A stretch of DNA of 64,000 bases, taken from assembly GCF_000174435.1 (NCBI RefSeq), contig NZ_ACJN02000002.1, positions 997,490 through 1,061,489 on the forward strand. The letters are read 5' to 3'. How positions within the stretch are numbered: position 1 is the first letter of the stretch; each line of letters opens with the position of its first letter. The notes under the pieces were generated by a model. That model was given only the letters and a program-made list of their open reading frames with translations. It was not told the DNA's origin and made no database searches. Both the position numbers and the translations under genes were made by a program. Of this stretch, positions 7,856-15,040 are shown one piece after another. The stretch is from Desulfonatronospira thiodismutans ASO3-1 (GTDB taxonomy: Bacteria > Desulfobacterota > Desulfovibrionia > Desulfovibrionales > Desulfonatronovibrionaceae).

Positions 7856-8377
7856 ATGAGCAGGGAAAATTTTAAGAACTGGGTCTGCAAGGCTGTGGAA
7901 ATGGAAGAAAAGGGCAAGGCCTTTTATGAGCAGGCAGCCAAAGAATGTACAACACAGATGGGGCAGAAGATTTTCTCCATGCTTCGCGATGACGAGATCC
8001 AGCACATACAAAGAATCCGGGAGATCGAAAAGGCCCTTGACCAGGATTCCGGACTGGAGCAGGCCTGTTGCATGGATGATATGGGAAGCGATGCTGGACA
8101 GGCCTTTAAAGAGCTTGCGGAAAAGGTCAAATCCGAAAAGCCGTGCGATTCTACTGCCAAGGCCCTCAATGCCGGCATTGATTTTGAATTGGCCCTGGTC
8201 AAGTTTTACGAAGAGGCCCTGGAAAAAGCCTCCGAGGACCTGGAGCGCGATTTCTTAAAGCGCATGATTCAGGAGGAAAAGGGGCATTACGTGCTTTTAA
8301 GCGATATGCAGTACTATTACGAGGACCCGGAAGGCTGGGCCCTGGGTAAAGCCAGGTCCGGACTGGACGGGGCATAG
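7856..8377 (+). CDS. Rubrerythrin-like ferritin-family diiron protein
   Basis: A 173-residue, mostly helical cytoplasmic protein. Four helices carry the di-iron ligand pattern of the rubrerythrin/ferritin-like fold: EMEEKGKAFYEQAA near residue 15, DDEIQHIQRI near 45 (E-x2-H), FELALVKFYEEAL near 110 and EEKGHYVLL near 140 (E-x2-H). There is no C-terminal rubredoxin Cys4 domain, so it is shorter than classical rubrerythrin. A CC pair at residues 71-72 lies in the interdomain loop. Likely role is peroxide or oxygen defence, or iron handling, in an anaerobe. It starts with AAGGAG at good spacing and is followed 7 bases later by korA. Confidence 0.78.
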   Translation: MSRENFKNWVCKAVEMEEKGKAFYEQAAKECTTQMGQKIFSMLRDDEIQHIQRIREIEKALDQDSGLEQACCMDDMGSDAGQAFKELAEKVKSEKPCDSTAKALNAGIDFELALVKFYEEALEKASEDLERDFLKRMIQEEKGHYVLLSDMQYYYEDPEGWALGKARSGLDGA

Positions 8378-8384
8378 GTTTATT

Positions 8385-10055
8385 ATGCGCCGGGAGTTGA
8401 ACATACTAATCGGCGGAGAGGCGGGGCAGGGCCTGGTCACTGTTGGAGAACTGCTGACCAGGGCCCTTATCCGTTCAGGCTACCAGGTACATGTCACCCA
8501 GAGCTACATGTCGAGAATCAGGGGCGGGCACAATACCTATGCTGTACGGGCCGGGATTGAAAATGTGCATGGCCCGGCTCAAGGAATAGATATCCTGGTG
8601 GCCCTGAACTCTGAAACCCTTGAGCTGCACCGGGAGGAGCTGACTCCAGGCGCGGTGGCCCTGAAGGACAAAAACGCCCAGGCTTCAGATTTAGAGGCAG
8701 TAGACATCCCTTTTGCAGACCTGGCCGGGTCCGCATTGTACGAAAATGTGGTGGGCCTGGGCGTTCTAAGTTATATCCTGGGCCTGGACCGGGAGATGCC
8801 GGCCGGATGCATCCGTTCTGCTTTCGAGCAAAAAAAGCCGGAAGCAGTGGACAAAAATCTGGAGGTTCTGGACAAGGCCTATGCATTTGCATCCAAGAGC
8901 GGTGTTGCCGGTTTCAACTTAGATGAGCCCAAAGGCAGTGCCGGTCTGATGCTTGCAGGCAACCAGGCTCTTGCCCTGGGGGCCCTGTGCGCCGGAGCAA
9001 ATTTCTGCTCGTATTATCCCATGACCCCTTCCACCGGTATTCCCATGACCTTGAATTCTTACGCCCGGGATTTCGGTATGGTTGTGGAACAGGCAGAGGA
9101 TGAGATTGCAGCCATAAACATGGCCCTGGGGGCCTCCTATGCCGGGGCCAGGTCCATGGTGGCCACCTCCGGAGGAGGCTTTGCTCTTATGTGCGAGGGT
9201 GTGAGCCTGTCCGGCATGACCGAGACTCCTGTTGTCATAGTGGTAGGGCAGCGCCCTGGCCCGGCTACGGGGCTTCCCACCCGTACCGAGCAGGGAGATC
9301 TCAACTTAGTGCTCTACTCCGGGCACGGGGAATTTCCAAGGGCCGTGCTGGCTCCTGCAGACCCCGGGCAATGCTTTGTCCTGGCCCGCAGGGCCTTTGA
9401 CCTGGCCGAGAAAAGCCAGGGGCCGGTTTTTATCCTCACGGATCAGTATCTGGCCGACTCCTACCGTAACGTTCACCTGCCTGATCCGGAAATCCTGGAA
9501 CCGGTTGCCTCCCCGGAAGTCTGCGGGGAAGTACAGGAAGAATATGAAAGGTACGCCTTTACCCCAAGTGGAGTATCGCCGCGCATTATACCTGCCATGT
9601 CCCGCTGCTTAGTGGTCCTGGACAGCGACGAGCATACCCCGGACGGACACATTACCGAGGATCTGCAGGTACGTAAAAAAATGGTGGACAAAAGGCTGAA
9701 AAAGGGAGATATCCTCAAGCAGGAAGTAATCCTTCCGGCATATACAGGCCCGCAAAACCCAAAAGACCTGCTGGTCTGCTGGGGCTCCACCCGGGGACCG
9801 GCCCTGGAGGCCAGGGAAATCATGGGGTCTGAAAATACTGCTGTGCTGCACTTTTCCCAGGTGTGGCCTCTGGATGCGGAGCATTTCAGGGATTACCTGC
9901 AGCGGGCGCAACGGGTTGTATTTGTTGAATCCAATGCCACGGCACAGTTCGCCCAGCTGGTGAGCAGCATGGTCCAGCCGGCTAATATGGCCTATGTGTT
10001 GCGTTACGACGGTCTGCCCCTGGATGGACAGTATATTGCAGATAATATCCTGTAA
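8385..10055 (+). CDS. korA: 2-oxoacid:acceptor oxidoreductase, fused gamma-alpha subunit
   Basis: A 556-residue protein with two domains. Residues about 1-180 are the gamma (POR_N-like) domain, GGEAGQGLVTVGELLTRAL and SRIRGGHNTYAVR. Residues about 190-556 are the alpha subunit with the pyrimidine-binding region and GANFCSYYPMTPST, the pattern of KorA/VorB-type enzymes. With KorB it oxidises a 2-oxoacid (2-oxoglutarate or a relative) with CoA, reducing ferredoxin. No ferredoxin-type delta subunit gene is adjacent, as in other KorAB pairs. The substrate cannot be fixed from sequence. The ribosome site is weak. Confidence 0.88.
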   Translation: MRRELNILIGGEAGQGLVTVGELLTRALIRSGYQVHVTQSYMSRIRGGHNTYAVRAGIENVHGPAQGIDILVALNSETLELHREELTPGAVALKDKNAQASDLEAVDIPFADLAGSALYENVVGLGVLSYILGLDREMPAGCIRSAFEQKKPEAVDKNLEVLDKAYAFASKSGVAGFNLDEPKGSAGLMLAGNQALALGALCAGANFCSYYPMTPSTGIPMTLNSYARDFGMVVEQAEDEIAAINMALGASYAGARSMVATSGGGFALMCEGVSLSGMTETPVVIVVGQRPGPATGLPTRTEQGDLNLVLYSGHGEFPRAVLAPADPGQCFVLARRAFDLAEKSQGPVFILTDQYLADSYRNVHLPDPEILEPVASPEVCGEVQEEYERYAFTPSGVSPRIIPAMSRCLVVLDSDEHTPDGHITEDLQVRKKMVDKRLKKGDILKQEVILPAYTGPQNPKDLLVCWGSTRGPALEAREIMGSENTAVLHFSQVWPLDAEHFRDYLQRAQRVVFVESNATAQFAQLVSSMVQPANMAYVLRYDGLPLDGQYIADNIL

Positions 10056-10134
10056 GCCCTCACCGGGGCTCGCCCGGGACATGACCTGAGAGTCACTGAA
10101 GGGAAATGGTCATTTAGATTCGAACCACCCCCGG

Positions 10135-10156
10135 CCCCTCCTTAGCCAAGGCGGGG
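10135..10156. repeat. Short inverted repeat in the korA-korB gap
   Basis: CCCCTCCTT and AAGGCGGGG form a 9-bp stem with one mismatch around AGCC. It lies in a 195-base gap between two genes that are expected to be co-transcribed; there is no T-tract, so it is not a convincing terminator. It could be a REP-type sequence or an mRNA-stability hairpin. Confidence 0.4.
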
Positions 10157-10250
10157 AGTAGACCGTGCTATGTATACAATGCTAAACCCTGATGACTGCA
10201 ACATGCTTAAATAATTAAGTTGAAATTGTATTTAATCAGAAGGATGATTT

Positions 10251-11099
10251 ATGGTTTCCATGGAGGATTTTGGAAGTTTTGAAACGGCCTGGTGCCCTGG
10301 ATGCGGCAATCACAGCATACTTAAGTGCGTCAAAGAGGCCCTGGTGCAGATGGAACTTGAACCGCACCAGTGTATTTTTGTCTCCGGCATCGGCCAGGCG
10401 GCCAAATCTCCGCACTACCTGCGGACCAATGTTTATAATGGCCTGCACGGCAGGGCTCTGCCTGCGGCCACCGGAATCAAGCTGGCCAACCCGCAGGCCG
10501 TGGTCATCGCCCAGAGCGGGGACGGCTGCAACTACGGCGAGGGAGGCAACCATTTCCTGGCGGCCCTGCGCCGCAATATCAATGTTACCCTGCTGGCCCA
10601 CGACAACCAGATTTACGGGCTGACCAAGGGCCAGGCCAGCCCTACCACCGCCAGGGGGCAAAAGACCAAGGCCCAGCCCGCGGGCAATCCTTCCGAGGCC
10701 TTTAACCCTGTGGGAGTGGCTGTGGCCATGCAGGCGGGGATGGTGGCCCGGGGGTTTGCAGGCATGCAGGATCACCTGACCGAGATGATAGTCAAGGCTG
10801 TCCAGCATCCGGGGTTCAGCCTGGTGGATATACTGCAGCCCTGCGTAAGTTTCAATAAAGTCAATACCTTTGCCTGGTATAAAGAGCGCTGCTATATCCC
10901 GGAAGATCATGATCCACAAAACTGGGAGCAGGCCATGGCCCTTTCCAGGCAGTGGGATGAGGGGATACCACTGGGAGTTATCTATCAGAGTCATAAGCCG
11001 ACTTTTGAAGAAAGCCTCCCCCATCCAACGGGTGAACCCCTCTTTAATAACCGGCCCTCAATACAAAAGCTAAATGAGGTAATGTCCTCTTTTGCCTGA
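10251..11099 (+). CDS. korB: 2-oxoacid:acceptor oxidoreductase, beta (TPP-binding) subunit
   Basis: A 282-residue protein, the usual length of KorB. Landmarks: WCPGCGNHSI near residue 15 (Cys residues of the family), GIGQAAKSPHYL, the thiamine diphosphate motif GDGCNYGEGGNHF near residues 88-100 and YGLTKGQASPT near 122. It pairs with the fused KorA encoded 195 bases upstream. AAGGA precedes the ATG at good spacing. It binds thiamine diphosphate and probably one 4Fe-4S cluster. Confidence 0.9.
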   Translation: MVSMEDFGSFETAWCPGCGNHSILKCVKEALVQMELEPHQCIFVSGIGQAAKSPHYLRTNVYNGLHGRALPAATGIKLANPQAVVIAQSGDGCNYGEGGNHFLAALRRNINVTLLAHDNQIYGLTKGQASPTTARGQKTKAQPAGNPSEAFNPVGVAVAMQAGMVARGFAGMQDHLTEMIVKAVQHPGFSLVDILQPCVSFNKVNTFAWYKERCYIPEDHDPQNWEQAMALSRQWDEGIPLGVIYQSHKPTFEESLPHPTGEPLFNNRPSIQKLNEVMSSFA

Positions 11100-11170
11100 T
11101 TGGTGGGCGTGTGCAGGAAACACAGTGGCAGGGTTTTAAATCAGGTTTTTAAATCAAGCAGGAGGTTAAA

Positions 11171-11719
11171 ATGAAAAGGGGAGTATGGTCGACTTTAGTT
11201 GCTTTATTTATTTGCATGGCCATGCTTGGGGCATCCCATGCCTGGGCAGAGGAAATGGACAATTTTCCGGAGGAAAACATCCAGGTACCCGAAGAGGCGG
11301 TACACCAGGATTACCTGGGAATTTCCGACAATGAAAATTTTGTAATCGGGGATGTACAGGCTGACCTGGTCCTGGTGCAGGTGTTCAGCATGTACTGTCC
11401 CATCTGTCAGAGGGAGGCCCCGGACGTAAACGACCTCTATGATATGATACATGAACAGGGGCTGGAAGAGTCCATCAAGATTTTTGGAATCGCACCCGGC
11501 AATTCCAGCTTTGAGGTCAGCGTATACCGGGATCGCTATGAAGTGGAGTTTCCTTTGATTCCGGACCCGGATTTTGTATGGCATAAATATCTGGGTGAGG
11601 TGGGAACACCTACGTATTATGCTGTAGATCCCGAAAACGGCCGCATCCTGCATTCCCATACCGGACCTTTCCGGGATGGAGTTGAGGCGTACCTGGAAGA
11701 AGTAAAGGCTCATCTGTGA
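11171..11719 (+). CDS. Exported thioredoxin-fold protein (TlpA/ResA-like)
   Basis: A 182-residue protein with a signal peptide (residues 1-26, cleavage near SHAWA-EE). The mature part is a thioredoxin fold with the redox motif CPIC at about residues 77-80 (context FSMYCPICQREAP) and a cis-Pro region GTPTYYAVDP. It is expected in the periplasm as a thiol-disulfide reductase. It has an ideal AGGAGG site and is followed 14 bases later by an exported peroxiredoxin gene, so the two may work as reductant and peroxidase. It is also a candidate for the CcmG/ResA role that is missing from the ccm operon in this window (inference). Confidence 0.78.
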   Translation: MKRGVWSTLVALFICMAMLGASHAWAEEMDNFPEENIQVPEEAVHQDYLGISDNENFVIGDVQADLVLVQVFSMYCPICQREAPDVNDLYDMIHEQGLEESIKIFGIAPGNSSFEVSVYRDRYEVEFPLIPDPDFVWHKYLGEVGTPTYYAVDPENGRILHSHTGPFRDGVEAYLEEVKAHL

Positions 11720-11733
11720 GGAGGTGACATGAT

Positions 11734-12315
11734 ATGAAAGGTATCAAGACAATTATTTTGTTCCTGGCTTTGTTTCTGGCTTCTCCGGGCCTTTCCCCGG
11801 CTGACGAAGGCGCAATCTATGATCCCGGGGAATTAAAACCCATTGACAGTGAGATAAAAGTAGAAGAAGGAGATGAGGCCATTGATTTTACCCTGCCTGC
11901 TGTGGGGGGAGAAGAAATCAGCCTGTCCCAGTACAGGGGGGAAAAGAATGTAATGCTCTCCTTTGTTCCGGCCGCCTGGACCCCTGTGTGCTCGGATCAA
12001 TGGCCGGGATACAATATTGCCAGGCATTTTTTTGATGACAACGACACCATCATTCTGGGTATTACCACAGATAATGTGCCTTCTCAGTACTCCTGGATAA
12101 AATCCATGGGTGGGCTGTGGTTTCCGGTACTTTCAGACTTCTGGCCCCACGGGGAAGTGGCTGAAAAGTACGGCATCCTGCGGGGAGACGGTACTGCAGA
12201 GCGGGCCACAATCATTGTGGACAAGGAAGGAATCATAAGATTTGCGCACGTTGAGGACATAAACAGGCGGCCTCCACTGGAGATGCTTGTTGAAGCCATG
12301 GAAAAGCTGCCCTGA
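11734..12315 (+). CDS. Exported peroxiredoxin (AhpC/TSA-type)
   Basis: A 193-residue protein with a signal peptide (hydrophobic residues 4-20) and a peroxiredoxin fold. The active-site region PAAWTPVCSDQ fits the P-x3-T-x2-C pattern, with the peroxidatic Cys near residue 87. No clear resolving Cys is visible later, so it may be a 1-Cys enzyme relying on a partner such as the neighbouring CPIC protein. An in-frame ATG-ATA-TGA just upstream is not the start; AGGAGG is spaced correctly for the ATG at 11734. Confidence 0.8.
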   Translation: MKGIKTIILFLALFLASPGLSPADEGAIYDPGELKPIDSEIKVEEGDEAIDFTLPAVGGEEISLSQYRGEKNVMLSFVPAAWTPVCSDQWPGYNIARHFFDDNDTIILGITTDNVPSQYSWIKSMGGLWFPVLSDFWPHGEVAEKYGILRGDGTAERATIIVDKEGIIRFAHVEDINRRPPLEMLVEAMEKLP

Positions 12316-12391
12316 ACGCCTTGAAAGATATAACCGCCGAATAATGTTTACACCCTGTGGAAACTACTGAACTGACATTTCCGGGGGGGCC

Positions 12392-12417
12392 GGGGGGGCT
12401 TGCCTTCAAGCCCCCCC
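12392..12417. repeat. Perfect GC-rich hairpin
   Basis: GGGGGGGCTTG, loop CCTT, CAAGCCCCCCC: an 11-bp perfect stem just before the DUF2062 gene, preceded by another G7 run. It could act as a transcription barrier or REP-type element; no T-tract follows. Confidence 0.5.
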
Positions 12418-12447
12418 AACAATTTTAAAAGGCCTTCCAGATTCTCC

Positions 12448-12927
12448 ATGTACAGCCTGAAGCGTTTTTTTCGCTTCTGGTATCTTAAACTGCTCCGCAT
12501 CAGGGAAAGCCCGCATAACGTGGCCATGGGCCTGTCCCTGGGAGTATTAGTGGGCTGTCTGCCCATCATCCCCCTGCAGACTGTTGCCGCCGTAATTCTG
12601 GCCTTTTTCTTCAAGTGCAGTAAGATCGCCGCTGCAATCGGCACCTGGATAACCAATCCCCTGTATGCCCCTTTTGTTTTTTACGGAATGTATCTGCTGG
12701 GCAGGGCGGTCATTCCTGTGGGAAAAAAAGAATTCGAGCCCGAGGATCTGACCCTGCTAAACATCGTCAACCTGGGATGGGATTTCTTTTTGCTCATGCT
12801 TGCCGGGGGAGTAATAGTCGGGCTTACTCTGGCCTTTTTGACCTATCTGGTCAGTGTGCGCATGGTTTATCTGTACCGGCAAAAAAGGTCCCTGCGCATG
12901 CAGCTTAAAAGGTTGAGGGAAAGATGA
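12448..12927 (+). CDS. DUF2062 membrane protein
   Basis: A 159-residue protein beginning MYSLKRFFRFWYLKLLRI. The family pattern SPHNVAMGLSLGVLVGCLPIIPLQT near residue 24 and a TNPLYAPFVFYGMYLLGR segment near 75 mark DUF2062. Three to four hydrophobic helices, a strongly basic C-terminus. Function unknown. A TTG start at 12400 would place the G/C hairpin in the coding region and is disfavoured. The stop codon overlaps the rsmA start (ATGA). Confidence 0.75.
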   Translation: MYSLKRFFRFWYLKLLRIRESPHNVAMGLSLGVLVGCLPIIPLQTVAAVILAFFFKCSKIAAAIGTWITNPLYAPFVFYGMYLLGRAVIPVGKKEFEPEDLTLLNIVNLGWDFFLLMLAGGVIVGLTLAFLTYLVSVRMVYLYRQKRSLRMQLKRLRER

Positions 12928-13700
12928 TTCATGCCCCGGCCAAAAAAAGCCTGGGCCAGAATTTCCTCCAGGATATGAACATAGCCCGCAAGATCGTGGA
13001 TGCCCTGGAGCCGGGACACAAAGACCGCGTCTTAGAAATAGGTCCTGGAAAAGGGGTGCTGACTGCTCTTCTGGCCGACCGGGCAGGACTGGTCCTGGGT
13101 GTGGAAAAGGATTATTTCCTGACATTTGCTCTTGACCGGTGTCCAGGACTTCAGGCAGTAAACATGGACGCACTTCAGCTTGACTGGTCCAGGCTTGACC
13201 GCTGGCCCGGACTGAAAATTATAGGCAATCTGCCCTACAACATCGCCCAGACGCTTCTCTGGGATATGGCCGCCGGATGCAGAAGCTTTGACAGGGCCGT
13301 GGTCATGGTCCAGAAGGAAGTGGCCCAGAGGATTACGGCAGGGCCGGGAGGCAAGGAATACGGGGCGCTTTCCATCTGGCTGCAGTCATTTACAACCCCC
13401 AGGGTGCTCTTTAATGTGTCTCCAGGGGTTTTCCGCCCCCGCCCCAGTGTGGATTCATCTGTTCTGGAGCTTCGCCCCCTGCCTGCAGACAAAATTTTTT
13501 TTGTCCCCCGGGATCTGGCCAGGGTGGTCAAGACCATGTTTCAAAACCGGCGCAAACAACTGGGCAGGATTCTCAAAACATACTGGAATGACAGGAGAAA
13601 AATTGCACTTGAGCAGTGCGGTCTGGACCCCCGGGCCAGGCCTGAGCAGCTGAGCCCAGAGGATTTTCAGGGGTTGTCCAAGTGCCTTTTTTCTGAATAA
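12924..13700 (+). CDS. rsmA: 16S rRNA dimethyladenosine methyltransferase
   Basis: A 258-residue RsmA/KsgA protein. SAM-binding motif I is LEIGPGKGVLT near residue 38, the catalytic motif IV is GNLPYNIAQ near residue 99, and the N-terminus KKSLGQNFLQD is typical. It dimethylates two adjacent adenines near the 3' end of 16S rRNA during 30S biogenesis. The C-terminal domain (FRPRPSVDSSVLEL and MFQNRRKQLG) is complete. Start overlaps the DUF2062 stop by 4 bases. Confidence 0.93.
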   Translation: MIHAPAKKSLGQNFLQDMNIARKIVDALEPGHKDRVLEIGPGKGVLTALLADRAGLVLGVEKDYFLTFALDRCPGLQAVNMDALQLDWSRLDRWPGLKIIGNLPYNIAQTLLWDMAAGCRSFDRAVVMVQKEVAQRITAGPGGKEYGALSIWLQSFTTPRVLFNVSPGVFRPRPSVDSSVLELRPLPADKIFFVPRDLARVVKTMFQNRRKQLGRILKTYWNDRRKIALEQCGLDPRARPEQLSPEDFQGLSKCLFSE

Positions 13701-13917
13701 ACTTCTTTCATGGCAAATTTTGTCTTGACTTGAGGCCGTTTTTTTTGTTTCACGTACTTGGCTTGCTTGCATTTACCGCCAATGAAGTGTAGAGGACTTG
13801 TCAGAATCACTGTCTGCAGGTTTTAAACAGGCAAGGTATAGTGTCGCGGGAACAACACCTGATTTTTTCTGTATAGTTTGTTTTTTATGGTTAAACCTTT
13901 GAAGGAGGAAGAAACTG

Positions 13918-14190
13918 ATGACAAAAGCCGACCTGGTATCCAAAATGGCGGAAAAGGCCAGCCTGACCAAGGCAGATTCGGAAAAAGCCCTTAATGCTTT
14001 TCTGGATTCTGTTCAGGACACATTAGTCAAGGAAGGCAAGCTGACCCTGACCGGGTTCGGGACCTTTGCCGTGGAAGAACGCAAATCCCGCAATGGCCGC
14101 AACCCCCGTACCGGAGAAGAGATCAAAATTCCCGCCTGCAAGGTGGTCAAGTTCAGACCCGGCAAGATTCTCAAGGATGCAGTCAAATAA
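13918..14190 (+). CDS. hup: HU-family DNA-binding protein
   Basis: A 90-residue histone-like protein of normal HU length. Landmarks: MTKADLVSKMAEKASLTKA at the N-terminus, GFGTFAVEERKSRNGRNPRTG at the beta-arm (residues about 46-66) and VVKFRPGKILKDAV at the end. It bends and compacts DNA. GAAGGAGG precedes the ATG. It has its own 217-base upstream region and is followed by a candidate structured RNA and a strong terminator, so it is probably a separate transcription unit. Confidence 0.93.
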   Translation: MTKADLVSKMAEKASLTKADSEKALNAFLDSVQDTLVKEGKLTLTGFGTFAVEERKSRNGRNPRTGEEIKIPACKVVKFRPGKILKDAVK

Positions 14191-14202
14191 AAAATTTCGA
14201 CA

Positions 14203-14389
14203 CATTGTAGATAACAGGCTGCCAGCAAGGATTTACTAAAACAACTGCCTGCCATGCAGGATGGTTTTCAGGCTCCACAGAGGATGGCGGGTTCCCACCC
14301 TGGCCTGATAAGAGCACAAATCATGCTCAGTTTCGCCTGACTGCTGGGCCTGGGGCAGGCTGTTTAGAATCCTTTAAGAGTCTACAGTG
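14203..14389 (+). ncRNA. Candidate structured RNA (6S-sized rod)
   Basis: The 210-base gap between the HU stop codon and the terminator folds as a long rod. CATTGTAGA (14203-14211) pairs with TCTACAGTG (14381-14389); AACAGGCTGCC (14213-14223) pairs with GGCAGGCTGTT (14354-14364) with one mismatch; CAGCA (14223-14227) pairs with TGCTG (14342-14346). Inside, CCTGC-CAT-GCAGG and GAGCA-N7-TGCTC form small hairpins on opposite sides of a wide bubble, and CAGGC/GCCTG closes a terminal arm. Length (187) and plan resemble 6S RNA, but I recognise no diagnostic 6S sequence. It could also be a structured 3' UTR of the HU mRNA. Confidence 0.4.
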
Positions 14390-14399
14390 TTTACTTGTA

Positions 14400-14431
14400 A
14401 AGAGAGGGCAAGAAATTGTCCTCTCTTTTTT
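14400..14431 (+). terminator. Rho-independent terminator
   Basis: AAGAGAGGGCAA, a GAAA tetraloop, TTGTCCTCTCTT and then a T-run. The 12-bp stem contains one G-U pair. It ends the HU transcript and the candidate RNA before rpsU. Confidence 0.85.
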
Positions 14432-14554
14432 CTTGCCAAGCAATCCAAACAGATTTATATTGTCTGTTGGTCCTAACAGGTCCGGAGGGTGTCACGCAGA
14501 TGATCCGGAAGACCAGGGCCTTTTCAAGCTTTTTTTGAAGGAGGTGTTTTTTAA

Positions 14555-14755
14555 GTGCCTGGAGTTATCTTGGGAGAGAGCGATAATTTTGATTATGCCT
14601 TGCGCAAGTTCAAAAAGCAGGTGGAAAAGTCCGGCATTCTTTCGGAATTGAAGAAGCGGCAGCATTACGAAAAGCCCAGTATTCAGAAAAAGAAGAAAGA
14701 AGCTGCTGCCAGAAAGCGCCTGATGAAGAAAATGCGCAAGATGCAGATGATGTAG
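14555..14755 (+). CDS. rpsU: 30S ribosomal protein S21
   Basis: A 66-residue basic protein beginning [19 protein letters not shown], with a C-terminal run of Lys/Arg ([19 protein letters not shown]): a typical S21. The start is GTG with GAAGGAGG upstream. It heads a plus-strand set rpsU, mutS2, dnaG, rpoD, which corresponds to the macromolecular synthesis operon, although 285 bases with a candidate promoter separate it from mutS2. Confidence 0.93.
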   Translation: MPGVILGESDNFDYALRKFKKQVEKSGILSELKKRQHYEKPSIQKKKKEAAARKRLMKKMRKMQMM

Positions 14756-14819
14756 GACTTTAATCCTGGAATCTGCAGATAGTTGAATATGCAGGTCTGA
14801 CAACATTTTTTTCCGGTAT

Positions 14820-14847
14820 TTGGGATACAAAATTCTCGAAGTATTAT
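14820..14847 (+). promoter_or_regulatory. Candidate promoter upstream of mutS2
   Basis: TTGGGA (14820-14825), 16-base spacer, TATTAT (14842-14847). Only the -10 box is good. Confidence 0.3.
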
Positions 14848-14930
14848 TATAGATCCGCCGGGAAAGCTAATGTATTATCCGAGTCAGGCGTCAAGAATCC
14901 GCTTTTAGCTGGGTCTTAAAAATATTCAAG

Positions 14931-14986
14931 ACTATCCGGATAGTTAACACTTTATTATTTCAGCCAAATTTCACGCCGGGGCGTGA
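14931..14986. repeat. Two palindromes in the mutS2 leader
   Basis: ACTATCCGGATAGT at 14931-14944 is a perfect 14-bp palindrome, and TCACGCC-GG-GGCGTGA lies at 14971-14986. A third potential stem pairs GCCTCCC (about 14994) with GGGAGGC just before the mutS2 start. They could be regulatory, or an mRNA structure that limits mutS2 translation. Confidence 0.4.
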
Positions 14987-15040
14987 GCAACCAGCCTCCC
15001 TGCATGGCAAATGTGGGGAGGCCTTATCAAATCCTTTCTT

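Noticed and set aside
10100-10160. tRNA-like TTCGAA(C/T) motif in the korA-korB gap
   Set aside because: No matching T-stem, acceptor stem or anticodon arm on either strand.
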